Shown one piece after another: positions 1-8,150 of a stretch of 64,000 nt of DNA (its first letter is position 1; each line of letters opens with the position of its first letter). Below the pieces are notes generated by a model. The model was not told where the DNA came from. It did no database searches and saw only the letters and a list, made by a program, of their open reading frames with translations. Source of the stretch: Mucilaginibacter phenanthrenivorans (GTDB lineage: Bacteria; Bacteroidota; Bacteroidia; Sphingobacteriales; Sphingobacteriaceae); the NCBI RefSeq assembly GCF_024721155.1, contig NZ_JAHVAP010000001.1, forward strand, positions 682,001 through 746,000, given 5' to 3'. The translations under genes were made by a program, and so were the position numbers.

Positions 1-373
1 TAACCTTTATCCTCGCTTCAAGTTCGGCGGGGTTAAAAGGTTTTACTATAAAATCATCTGCCCCCGCATTTAAACACGCTATCCTTTTTGCGGTACTTTC
101 CTCGCCCGACAGGACTATGATTGCTATTGAATTGAAAAAATCACTGATCTTTATTTGTTCAATAAGCTCAACCCCGCTAAACTGCGGGGTATTTAAATCG
201 GCTATAATTAAATCCGGGAGATTCCCTCTTTGCAGGCAGGCCAGGGCATCAAAGCCATTTGGATAAATTGCAACTTCATAAGTTGTTTGTAAAAATTCCT
301 GTAAAATCGCTTGCATATACAAGTCATCCTCAACCACAAGTATTTTAATATTATTTTGATTTGAAAAATTCAT
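1..373 (-). CDS. Response regulator receiver protein, 3' part cut by window edge
   Basis: The reading frame starts at the ATG whose complement lies at 371-373 and runs leftwards off the window, giving at least 124 residues. It starts MNFSNQNNIKILVVEDD, the acidic pocket of a CheY-like receiver. The phospho-acceptor aspartate lies in the motif LIIADLNTPQFSG, and the conserved lysine in DDFIVKPFNPAEL. Only the receiver domain is visible; an output domain may follow outside the window. It belongs to the two-component island that fills the first 15 kb, but no partner kinase can be assigned. Family confident, role unknown. Confidence 0.85.
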   Translation of the reverse strand, partial: MNFSNQNNIKILVVEDDLYMQAILQEFLQTTYEVAIYPNGFDALACLQRGNLPDLIIADLNTPQFSGVELIEQIKISDFFNSIAIIVLSGEESTAKRIACLNAGADDFIVKPFNPAELEARIKV

Positions 374-471
374 AAGCTTGATTTTTAAGTTTTATTAATG
401 TTTACGATTAACTTAGATCGGGGCCCTATAAACATGCCAATTCATAACTAATTGAATATGAGTAAAGTTAC

Positions 472-939
472 ATGGATAAACTTTCCATGATTTGGAATGA
501 AATCCAATTATCAAAAAGCCTATATTTCACATTTGAAGATTATTGCACCGTAAACAATGGTGTTGGCGACGTTGTTATTGGTGATGACTCACGGATTGGC
601 ATTGGCAGCGTGCTAATTGGCCCGGTAACCATGGGTAACCAGGTAATTTTAGCTCAAAACATAGTTGTAAGTGGCTTAAACCATACCTATGCGGATGTAA
701 CTGTACCCATCCGGCTTCAAAAAGTAACAACCGCCGCAATAGTAATAGAAGACGAAGTTTGGATTGGGGCCAACGCCGTTATTACAGCCGGGGTAACTAT
801 TGGCAAGCACAGCGTTGTGGCAGGTGGCTCGGTGGTAACTAAAAATATTCCTACTTACAGCATAGCCGCAGGCAATCCAGCAAAAGTTATCAAACAATAT
901 GATTTTGAAAAAAAAGAATGGGTAAAAGTAAAAGTCTAA
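472..939 (+). CDS. Hexapeptide-repeat (left-handed beta-helix) acyltransferase
   Basis: This is a 155-residue protein made largely of hexapeptide repeats of the type VVIGDDSRIGIGSVLIG and IVIEDEVWIGANAVITAG, which fold as a left-handed parallel beta-helix. The catalytic-type histidine of the O-acetyltransferase subgroup is in SGLNHTY, and the ending SIAAGNPAKVIKQ is typical of the WbbJ/MaaT/NodL group, which transfers acetyl from acetyl-CoA to a sugar or polysaccharide. An in-frame stop at 463-465 lies just upstream, so translation starts at 472 or at the next Met (487). It is slightly shorter at the N terminus than many relatives. It converges on the next gene with a 4-base overlap. The acceptor substrate cannot be inferred. 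Confidence 0.8.
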   Translation: MDKLSMIWNEIQLSKSLYFTFEDYCTVNNGVGDVVIGDDSRIGIGSVLIGPVTMGNQVILAQNIVVSGLNHTYADVTVPIRLQKVTTAAIVIEDEVWIGANAVITAGVTIGKHSVVAGGSVVTKNIPTYSIAAGNPAKVIKQYDFEKKEWVKVKV

Positions 940-1973
940 ACCTTTTCCTTTTCTATTTGATTTAACAAATTCTGAAAATCTTCCACTCTTGATTTATCAG
1001 TGATACTTTTAACTACCTCATCCAGCTCATTTGCTGAAATTAAAATGTATTCAAGCATTTTTTCTCTTTCCTCGTCGCATTCATTTGCCCCGCTAATTAA
1101 GGGCACAAGGCCCATAATTCTCGAAAGGGGGGCCCGTACAACATGCGATTGGATCCACGAAATTTCCTTCAACTTTTCATTCTGTTTTTCAATCGCCTTA
1201 ACATAACTGTATCTTTCTGTTACATCGTTAGCTATAACAAGATTAGCACTACGTCCTTTATATTGAATAGGCGCTATTTGAAGTTCAACATTAATAATTT
1301 CTCCGTTTTTCTTTTTATGAACCATTAACCACTGCGAACGCCGTTCAGGATTTAACCTGTCTTCCGCAAGCGCCTTTTCAAGGTTTGCGATTTCATCAAC
1401 CGGGCGGATATCATTAAGTGTCATCTGCAAAAACTCGTCGCGGCTAAATCCGTAATGATTTGCAGTAGCATTATTCACATCAAGAAACTGCAATGTATTT
1501 AAATCAACTACCCACATGGGCAGCGGGCTGAGGTTAAATAAATTGCTGTAACGCATTTCGGATAAACTGAGCTCGGATATGTTTTTCTTGCGTTCAATAC
1601 TGTATATAACACTTTTATATAACGATGTGGAAGTTAAGTCGTCTTTTAGCATATAATCTGAAACACCCAGGGAAAGAGACTTCACACCGAATGAGAAATC
1701 GGTGTATCCGGTTAAAACAATTACCGGGGTATTTGCACATCTTTCAATAATACCTTCTATCAGTAATTCACCGGTTCTGTCAGGCAGGGAGAGATCCAGC
1801 AGGATGATATCAAATTTATTGCCTGCTAAAGATTCAAGTGCAGATCTGTAAGTTGTAACATTTGAGACTATAGGGGATGCAATGTGTTCAAATAAAAAAT
1901 CTTCAACGAGGGCAAAATCGCCTGGGTTGTCCTCAATTACCAAAACTTTATATTCCCGTTTATCGGTGGCCAT
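936..1973 (-). CDS. Receiver-PAS protein with an orphan H-box and no ATPase domain
   Basis: The 345 residues contain a CheY-like receiver at about 8-125 (acid pocket IEDN, predicted phospho-Asp60 in IILLDLSLPD), a PAS domain at about 140-255, and a short helical segment with the H-box-like sequence QSHVVRAPLSRIMG (His277) near the C terminus. The ATP-binding half expected of a histidine kinase is missing: the protein ends about 70 residues after the histidine with no N or G box. It may dimerise with, accept phosphate from, or inhibit a full kinase; this is inference. It lies 4 bp downstream of the receiver gene 1978-2400 and in the same direction, so the two and the large kinase 2397-6269 form one operon. 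Confidence 0.8.
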   Translation of the reverse strand: MATDKREYKVLVIEDNPGDFALVEDFLFEHIASPIVSNVTTYRSALESLAGNKFDIILLDLSLPDRTGELLIEGIIERCANTPVIVLTGYTDFSFGVKSLSLGVSDYMLKDDLTSTSLYKSVIYSIERKKNISELSLSEMRYSNLFNLSPLPMWVVDLNTLQFLDVNNATANHYGFSRDEFLQMTLNDIRPVDEIANLEKALAEDRLNPERRSQWLMVHKKKNGEIINVELQIAPIQYKGRSANLVIANDVTERYSYVKAIEKQNEKLKEISWIQSHVVRAPLSRIMGLVPLISGANECDEEREKMLEYILISANELDEVVKSITDKSRVEDFQNLLNQIEKEKV

Positions 1974-1977
1974 TGTC

Positions 1978-2400
1978 TTATTTTTTAGGGATTGAAACTA
2001 TGTTGATCCAAAAATCTTCGATCTTTGCTATAGCTTTAATGAAGTCAGTAACATCAACGGGCTTAGTTATATAGCAGTTTACATGGTTTTTATAAGAAGC
2101 CATTATGTCCTTTTCTGATGATGAAGTAGTTAACATTATTACCGGTACCTGTTTATATTTAACATGATTTTTTAAATAAATCAACACTTCCTGCCCGCTC
2201 ATTTTCGGCAGGTTAATATCCAGTAAAACTATATCCGGGATATTGTTAGTGTCCTCTAGCTTTTCAAAGAAATCAATAGCTGCCTGGCCGTCCCTGATAA
2301 TGGTAATCTCATTAATTATTTTACATTCTTCAAGGGCCTCTGTAGTGAGCAAAATATCGCCTTCGTTATCCTCCACCAGCAAAATGTTTATTGATTTCAT
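1978..2400 (-). CDS. Single-domain response regulator, Rcp1-like
   Basis: A 140-residue stand-alone receiver. It carries the EDNEGD motif typical of the Rcp1 (phytochrome-partner) subgroup, a phospho-acceptor Asp61 in IVLLDINLPKMSG, the switch Thr in VIMLTTSSSE, and Lys in CYITKPVDV. There is no output domain, so it probably relays phosphate or regulates by protein contact. Its ATG overlaps the end of the 1290-residue sensor kinase by 4 bases, in the ATGA arrangement of translational coupling, so that kinase is its likely partner. Confidence 0.88.
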   Translation of the reverse strand: MKSINILLVEDNEGDILLTTEALEECKIINEITIIRDGQAAIDFFEKLEDTNNIPDIVLLDINLPKMSGQEVLIYLKNHVKYKQVPVIMLTTSSSEKDIMASYKNHVNCYITKPVDVTDFIKAIAKIEDFWINIVSIPKK

Positions 2401-5400
2401 AAGTCCTCATTTTTTAAAATGGTAAAATAGAAAGTGCTTCGCTCACCCAAAGTGGATTCTACCCATATTCTGCCTCCTAAATTCTCTACTATCTTTTTAG
2501 CTATAGCCAATCCCATCCCTGTGCCCGGGTATTCCTCCTTGTTATGCAATCTCTGAAAAATTATAAAGATCTTATCAAAGTATGCCGGTTCAACGCCTAT
2601 CCCGTTATCGCTTACTGAAAATCGCCAGTGGCTTGCTGTTTCTTTGCATTCAATCTTAATTTCGGGCACGATACCGGTCCTGGAGTATTTTAAACTGTTG
2701 CTGATCAGGTTTGTAAATATTTGCCTTAGCGGGGTTTTGTATGAATGAATTACCGGCAAATCGTCAAATAAAATGATTGCTTTTTTATCTTCAATTTGTT
2801 TGCGGTAAAGGGCTGTAATTTCGCTTACAAGCTTGTCGGGTTTTATATCTTCAAGGCTATCTTCAAGGGTGCCAACCTTCGAAAATTCAAGCAGATCGAG
2901 TATTATCTGGCGCATCCGTTTAGCGCCATCCACTGCAAAGTTTATATACTGTTTGCCTTTTTCATCCAGCATATCGCCATATTTTCGCTCTATCTGGGTT
3001 AAAAAACTGGTTACCATTCTTAACGGTTCCTGTAAATCATGCGATGCTACATAAGCGAATTGTTCCAACTCAGCATTTGACGTTGCCAGCTCCTTTGTTT
3101 GCAGTTGCAGGTTTTCATTCAGTTCCTTAAGGCGGCTGTCAGAAACTTTTCTTTCAGTAATATCCTTAAAATAAACAGCCAGCCCAGTTCCCGATGGATA
3201 TGCGCTTACCTCGTACCATTTATTTAGCGGCGGATAGTAATCCTCAAAATGAATTGCCGTTTCGCTTTCAATTGCCTGGTGATAGTTTTTATATGATTCA
3301 GAACCTACGGCGTCACTAAATATGTCCCACAAGTTGTGGTTAAGCATCTCTTGTTTTTGCTTTCCTAATACCTTTTCGGCCATATTGTTCCAATAGGTAA
3401 CTATCCAGTTTTTATCTACCGCAAAAAAAGCATCGCCAATGCTCTCTAATATTGTGTTTCGGTCCTCCAAAATCTCCGTAACTGAGATCTCAGCTTTTTT
3501 ACGTGCATCAATATCCTGGAAACTACCATATACCCTTATACATTTATTGCCTTGCATTTCAGCCTCTCCTATAGACCTTATCCACTTTTCGTTCCCTTTG
3601 GCTGTAACAATTTGCAACTCTACATCCCACGACATTCCCTTCTCTATAGCATCCTTAACCTTTTTTGTTATATAACTCCTGGTGTCGCCTCCCTTATAAA
3701 AGCTTAACCCGCTTTCCAAATCGGGTTTAAAGTCGGCATCAACCTCGTGTATTTCCTTTGTAATCTCAGACCAATATATTGTTCCTTTTACCAGGTCGAT
3801 TTCCCAACCGCCAATTCGCGCCAGGCTGGTTGCCTTTTTTAGTAAGTCCTCAAGCTCTTTCTTGTCTGTAATGTCTTTAGCAACGCAGTAAATCAAGCCC
3901 TCTGGCGAAGCTGCTGAAGTGGTCCAGGCCAGCCACTTTATTTTGCCGGACCTTGTTATATACCGGTTTTCAAAATAAATCACCGCTTCGCCATCAGTAA
4001 TTTCCTGGAACTGGTTTATTGAATCAGGCCTGTCATCGGGATGAATGAATTCCATCAATGGCCGGTTTAATAACTCAAGCTCAGTGTAATCAAGCAATTT
4101 TATCATTGCCGGGTTAACTTTTTTCCAATATCCGTCAACACTAGCGGTACATATAACGTCAGGCGCTGAGTTGAATAGTTGGTTCAACTCCTCTTCAAGT
4201 TGTTTCCTTTTTATTTCAGTTCCAAAATGATTGTTGAAGTTTTCAAATAATACCGCGTAATCGTTTTCCTGCTTTTCTTCCCTGTTTAATCCTAATATTA
4301 AAACGCCAATTACTTCATCTTTAAATCGCACAGGTATCCCATAAACGCTTATTAGCCCTGCTTTTATTGCGGCTTTTTTTCTCAAAAAGGTTTCGTCCCC
4401 GGCAACATTTTGTACAAATTGAATTTTGCCTGTTTCCCATGCCAAGCCCGGTATTCCTTCGCCTTTTCTCAGGCTCCTTATTGCAGCGCTTTCGTTATAA
4501 AAGTTTTGCATAGCTGCCGTGGCAGGATATTTAACAACCAGGTTAACCTTTCTTTTGTCTGGCGAAACCAGCCATGCCTCGGCCATGCTGAAATCACCGA
4601 AATCAGCTAATCGATTCAGCACCTTTAAAAGAATATCATTCAATGCAATAGGTTCATTAAATATGATATTTATTTCGGCAAGCAAAGCCTTTTGCTGTTC
4701 TTCCTGTTTTCGCCCGGTTATGTCTCTTACAAACATCGAAACACCACCTTCGGTTGGATAAATTCTGTTTTCCTGCCACAAGGTTAACGGTGCATAATAA
4801 TCTTCGTTGGTAACATATGTCTTTTCGGCATAAGCCTTTTGTAGGGCATTATAGGTTTCGGAACCAATTGCATCCGGGAAAACATCCCAAATATATCTTC
4901 CAATTAAAGATTCGGGCGGGATGCCTAAAAAATCGCCAATTTGCTTATTAGCATAGGTGTAACACATCTTTTCATCGAGCGCTATAAAGCCGTCCGAAAT
5001 GTTTTCGAGCAGGTTTTCAATTTGCCCGGTTTTTTTCTTGATCTCTTGCTCGGCAAGTTTTCGTTCTGTGATATCGGAGCGGATTGCTATATACTGGTAC
5101 GGCTTGCCTTTTTCGTTAATGAAAGGAACTATCGTTGTGTCAACCCAATAAAAACTGCCATCTTTAGCTTTATTTTTAAGCTCACCCTTCCATATTTTTC
5201 CTGCGGCGATGGTAGTCCACAGGGTTTTAATAAAGGCTTTGTCATGGTACGAAGAATTAATAATACGGTGATCTTTCCCAATAAGCTCTTCTTTGCTGTA
5301 TTTCGAGATCTTGCAAAAATTATCATTAACGTGGTGTATGATGCCTTTTTGGTCGGTAATTGCAACTATGGCCGACTCATCCAATGCATATTTATAAGCC

Positions 5401-6269
5401 GAAAGCTCTTGTACAGTTTGATGAAGTAAATTATCCGCATTTTTTTTGGCGGTAACATCAATAAAATTGCATACAATGGCATTAACATTGGGCTCATTTA
5501 AAAAATTGGTAAACACACAATCCAGCCATATATAATCCCCGTAGGAGTTACTTGACCGAAATGTGCAGGACTTAGGTTCACCCGGCGACTTTAATATATC
5601 GTTCATCACCAGGCGTACCCTTTCTTTGTCATCAGGATGAGTTAATTCACTCATGCCGCGCTTTTTCAAGTCGACTGTGCTCCAACCTCTAATTCTTTCA
5701 GCTGAGGGGCTCCGGTAAATAATTTTAAAGTCTTTATCAAGAAGGGATATCCCGCTATAACTATGTTCAATAAGCTTGCGGAAGCTAATGTTACTTTCTG
5801 TAGGGTTATGCTTTATTTTAGCCGACTTTTCCGCAATGTCATCTTCCTTTATCTCGTATATTATTTTAGTATACCCTAATAATTCACGACTTTCATCATA
5901 TAAAGCAGTATAGTGAATATTTGCCAGGAATTTGTCGCCATTCTTTTTTAACCGCCAGCCTTTTACCTGGTAATTGTTGTTTATAAGGGCCTCCTGCAAA
6001 TTTGGTGTGGGACCATCTGTTGATAACGTTTCGCCCGGATAAAAAATAGCTATCGATTTACCTATTACTTCGCTCTCTTTATACTGCAGGATAAGTTCCG
6101 CACCTTTATTCAGGCTGATAATTAAGCCTTGCGGGTCGGTTAAAATTACTGCATAATCTATAATGCTGTTAACCATTGCCCTGCATAGCTTTTCATCGGC
6201 TATATGCCGCTTGTCAGGTATTTTATCGGGAGCCTTTTTTGTAGTTTCAGGATTAGGTTTTATTGACAT
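2397..6269 (-). CDS. Multi-PAS/GAF sensor histidine kinase
   Basis: A 1290-residue soluble kinase without obvious membrane segments. Approximate order: PAS 25-145, PAS 160-275, PAS 288-403, PAS 415-520, GAF 530-690, PAS 693-805, PAS 808-925, PAS 935-1040, coiled coil 1045-1070, HisKA with His1077 in VASHDLQEP, and HATPase_c with N-box FTNLISNSLKYS, G1 DNGIGVEP and G2 GTGMGLAIAKK. PAS4 and PAS7 share the pattern WDVF.DA.GSE.Y and EDYY.PL..W, so they probably arose by duplication. The HDLQEPLR box is the type often paired with Rcp1-like receivers, matching the overlapping downstream gene. No ligand can be read from the sequence. Confidence 0.9.
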   Translation of the reverse strand: MSIKPNPETTKKAPDKIPDKRHIADEKLCRAMVNSIIDYAVILTDPQGLIISLNKGAELILQYKESEVIGKSIAIFYPGETLSTDGPTPNLQEALINNNYQVKGWRLKKNGDKFLANIHYTALYDESRELLGYTKIIYEIKEDDIAEKSAKIKHNPTESNISFRKLIEHSYSGISLLDKDFKIIYRSPSAERIRGWSTVDLKKRGMSELTHPDDKERVRLVMNDILKSPGEPKSCTFRSSNSYGDYIWLDCVFTNFLNEPNVNAIVCNFIDVTAKKNADNLLHQTVQELSAYKYALDESAIVAITDQKGIIHHVNDNFCKISKYSKEELIGKDHRIINSSYHDKAFIKTLWTTIAAGKIWKGELKNKAKDGSFYWVDTTIVPFINEKGKPYQYIAIRSDITERKLAEQEIKKKTGQIENLLENISDGFIALDEKMCYTYANKQIGDFLGIPPESLIGRYIWDVFPDAIGSETYNALQKAYAEKTYVTNEDYYAPLTLWQENRIYPTEGGVSMFVRDITGRKQEEQQKALLAEINIIFNEPIALNDILLKVLNRLADFGDFSMAEAWLVSPDKRKVNLVVKYPATAAMQNFYNESAAIRSLRKGEGIPGLAWETGKIQFVQNVAGDETFLRKKAAIKAGLISVYGIPVRFKDEVIGVLILGLNREEKQENDYAVLFENFNNHFGTEIKRKQLEEELNQLFNSAPDVICTASVDGYWKKVNPAMIKLLDYTELELLNRPLMEFIHPDDRPDSINQFQEITDGEAVIYFENRYITRSGKIKWLAWTTSAASPEGLIYCVAKDITDKKELEDLLKKATSLARIGGWEIDLVKGTIYWSEITKEIHEVDADFKPDLESGLSFYKGGDTRSYITKKVKDAIEKGMSWDVELQIVTAKGNEKWIRSIGEAEMQGNKCIRVYGSFQDIDARKKAEISVTEILEDRNTILESIGDAFFAVDKNWIVTYWNNMAEKVLGKQKQEMLNHNLWDIFSDAVGSESYKNYHQAIESETAIHFEDYYPPLNKWYEVSAYPSGTGLAVYFKDITERKVSDSRLKELNENLQLQTKELATSNAELEQFAYVASHDLQEPLRMVTSFLTQIERKYGDMLDEKGKQYINFAVDGAKRMRQIILDLLEFSKVGTLEDSLEDIKPDKLVSEITALYRKQIEDKKAIILFDDLPVIHSYKTPLRQIFTNLISNSLKYSRTGIVPEIKIECKETASHWRFSVSDNGIGVEPAYFDKIFIIFQRLHNKEEYPGTGMGLAIAKKIVENLGGRIWVESTLGERSTFYFTILKNEDL

Positions 6270-6617
6270 ATTGTTAATTCAGCAACAGTAAAAAATACCT
6301 GGATAGTTATTCAATAGCTTTTGTTATAATTCAAAAAAAGCTATTCTTACATCTACAGGGTTTAACGGGCAGAATGAATAGATAAATGTTACAATAATAA
6401 TTAATATCTACAACCCGTGTTTTAACGGTATTTTTGAGGGTGTAAATGTTTTTAATCTATAGTTAACTATTTGCAATTAACTATTTTTCAGGACATTATG
6501 TAATTTTAATATTAAATATGCGATTTGTTAAATTTAAATAAACTTATATTACTAACTTTTATTTTTGATTTGCGTATCAAAAATTTATGAACCCACCCTT
6601 AAAACCTGTCCGATAAT
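6270..6617. other. Divergent intergenic region, 348 bp
   Basis: This AT-rich spacer separates the leftward kinase operon from the rightward NtrC-type activator. I see no gene in it. It contains a TATTTTTG element at 6560-6567 that fits the Bacteroidota -7 box (TAnnTTTG) for the rightward gene, although no clear -33 TTTG stands 19 bp upstream of it. The element is fused to the inverted repeat listed separately. Confidence 0.5.
6561..6584. promoter_or_regulatory. Inverted repeat at the likely promoter of the NtrC-type gene
   Basis: ATTTTTGAT, six bases, then ATCAAAAAT: a perfect 9-bp inverted repeat ending 33 bp before the ATG at 6618. It overlaps the TATTTTTG -7-like element. It could be an operator or a 5'-UTR hairpin; the sequence does not decide. 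Confidence 0.45.
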
Positions 6618-7964
6618 ATGAGCGCTTATAATATTTTTATTGTTGAAGACGATAAATGGTATGGAGAAATACTCCAGTACCATATTAGCTTAAACCCAGA
6701 CTATAAAGTAACCCTTTTTGAAACCGGAAAGGAGCTACTGGATAAATTATACCTGCAGCCTGATTTGATAACACTTGACTTCTCGCTGCCCGATATGCTT
6801 GGCGATAAGCTTTATCAAAAAATAAGGGAAATAAACTCGCAGGTTCCGGTTATCATGATCAGTTCGCAGGAAAATATTGTCGTGGCGGTTAACCTGTTAA
6901 AAATGGGAGTGAGCGATTACCTGGTAAAAGATGATTCGACCAAAGATTTATTATGGAACAGTATTATAAGGATCAGGGAAACCCAGTCACTAAAAAAAGA
7001 GGTTGAAACGCTGCGGGAGGAACTTGGGCAAAAATTCTCATTCGAGAAAACCATTATCGGGCAAAGTGATGCATTAAAGAAGATTTTTGTGATGATGGAA
7101 AAAGCATCCAAAACAAATATAAATGTGTCAATTACCGGTGAAACGGGTACAGGGAAGGAAGTTGTTGCTAAGGGCATCCATTACAATAGTGATCGTAAAA
7201 AGAAAGCTTTTGTGCCTGTAAATATGGCCGCCATACCTCGCGAATTAATTGAGAGCGAATTGTTTGGGTACGAAAAAGGAGCTTTCACAGGCGCTGTAGC
7301 GCGTAAAATTGGCAAGTTTGAAGAAGCAAACGGCGGCACTATATTTTTAGATGAAATTGCTGAACTTGATTTGGCAGTTCAAAGCAAAATATTGCGGGTG
7401 CTGCAGGAGCGTGAAGTAGTAAGGGTTGGTGGAAACGACAAGATAAACCTGGACATCCGCGTAATTGTGGCTACACATAAAAACCTTGCAGAAGAAGTTA
7501 AAAAAGGAAATTTCAGGGAGGACCTTTACTACCGGATAATTGGTTTACCCATTGACCTGCCACCCTTGCGTGACCGCGGGAATGACATACTGATATTGGC
7601 CAAACATTTCGCCGATGATTTTGCAAAGCAAAACAAAATGGGAGCGATCACCATATTGCAGGATGCAAAGAATAAATTATTACACTACCCGTTTCCGGGA
7701 AATATAAGGGAGTTAAAGGCTATTATTGACTTAGCTGCCGTGATGTGCGACAATAACGAAATTAGAGGGGACGATATAACCTTTAACTCTACCCGCAAAG
7801 GCGATGTATTTGTGATGGAGGGCAAAACTTTGCGAGAGCAAAACTGCGAAATAATTAAGATTTATCTTCAAAAGCATAACAATGACGTAATCGCAACAGC
7901 CAAAGCGCTTGATATTGGCAAAAGCACCATTTATAAAATGATGCAGAGCGGCGAACTAAATTGA
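6618..7964 (+). CDS. Sigma54-dependent response regulator (NtrC family)
   Basis: A 448-residue activator. The receiver is at 4-120 with Asp54 in [11 protein letters not shown]. The AAA+ sigma54-interaction domain is at about 145-375, with Walker A GETGTGKE (174-181), the sigma54 loop GAFTGA (221-226), Walker [13 protein letters not shown] (239-250) and arginine-finger region FREDLYYR. A short Fis-type helix-turn-helix lies at the C terminus ([19 protein letters not shown]). Such proteins open sigma54 promoters after phosphorylation. It stands alone between the leftward kinase operon and the rightward kinase-FIST operon, so either could supply its phosphate. Confidence 0.93.
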   Translation: MSAYNIFIVEDDKWYGEILQYHISLNPDYKVTLFETGKELLDKLYLQPDLITLDFSLPDMLGDKLYQKIREINSQVPVIMISSQENIVVAVNLLKMGVSDYLVKDDSTKDLLWNSIIRIRETQSLKKEVETLREELGQKFSFEKTIIGQSDALKKIFVMMEKASKTNINVSITGETGTGKEVVAKGIHYNSDRKKKAFVPVNMAAIPRELIESELFGYEKGAFTGAVARKIGKFEEANGGTIFLDEIAELDLAVQSKILRVLQEREVVRVGGNDKINLDIRVIVATHKNLAEEVKKGNFREDLYYRIIGLPIDLPPLRDRGNDILILAKHFADDFAKQNKMGAITILQDAKNKLLHYPFPGNIRELKAIIDLAAVMCDNNEIRGDDITFNSTRKGDVFVMEGKTLREQNCEIIKIYLQKHNNDVIATAKALDIGKSTIYKMMQSGELN

Positions 7965-8032
7965 TAGCATCTCCAATTTGGATTTTTTTCCAAAATATGG
8001 AAGTCGAATTAAAACAATTGATTGTATCTATT

Positions 8033-8055
8033 TGATAATAAGACACTTATTATCA
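8033..8055. promoter_or_regulatory. Perfect 10-bp inverted repeat upstream of the hybrid kinase operon
   Basis: TGATAATAAG, three bases, CTTATTATCA. It lies 69 bp after the NtrC-type gene's stop and about 95 bp before the start of the hybrid kinase, which fits an upstream activator site or operator. There is no T-run after it, so it is not an obvious terminator. Confidence 0.5.
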
Positions 8056-8150
8056 CAAGTCTAATTGGTACAATTTTTAGCTACATAATAAAATATCATG
8101 AACTATTGCCTTAATACGGGATGGTTTTTGTTTTTAATTATAGCTAAAAC

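Noticed and set aside
4941..5429. 162-codon ORF antisense to the multi-PAS kinase
   Set aside because: It lies entirely within a clear coding frame on the other strand; its length is explained by the codon bias of that gene.
8066..8082. Sigma54-like promoter TTGGTAC-N-TTAGCT before the hybrid kinase
   Set aside because: The GG and GC elements are 11 bases apart instead of 10, and the -24 and -12 boxes match poorly.
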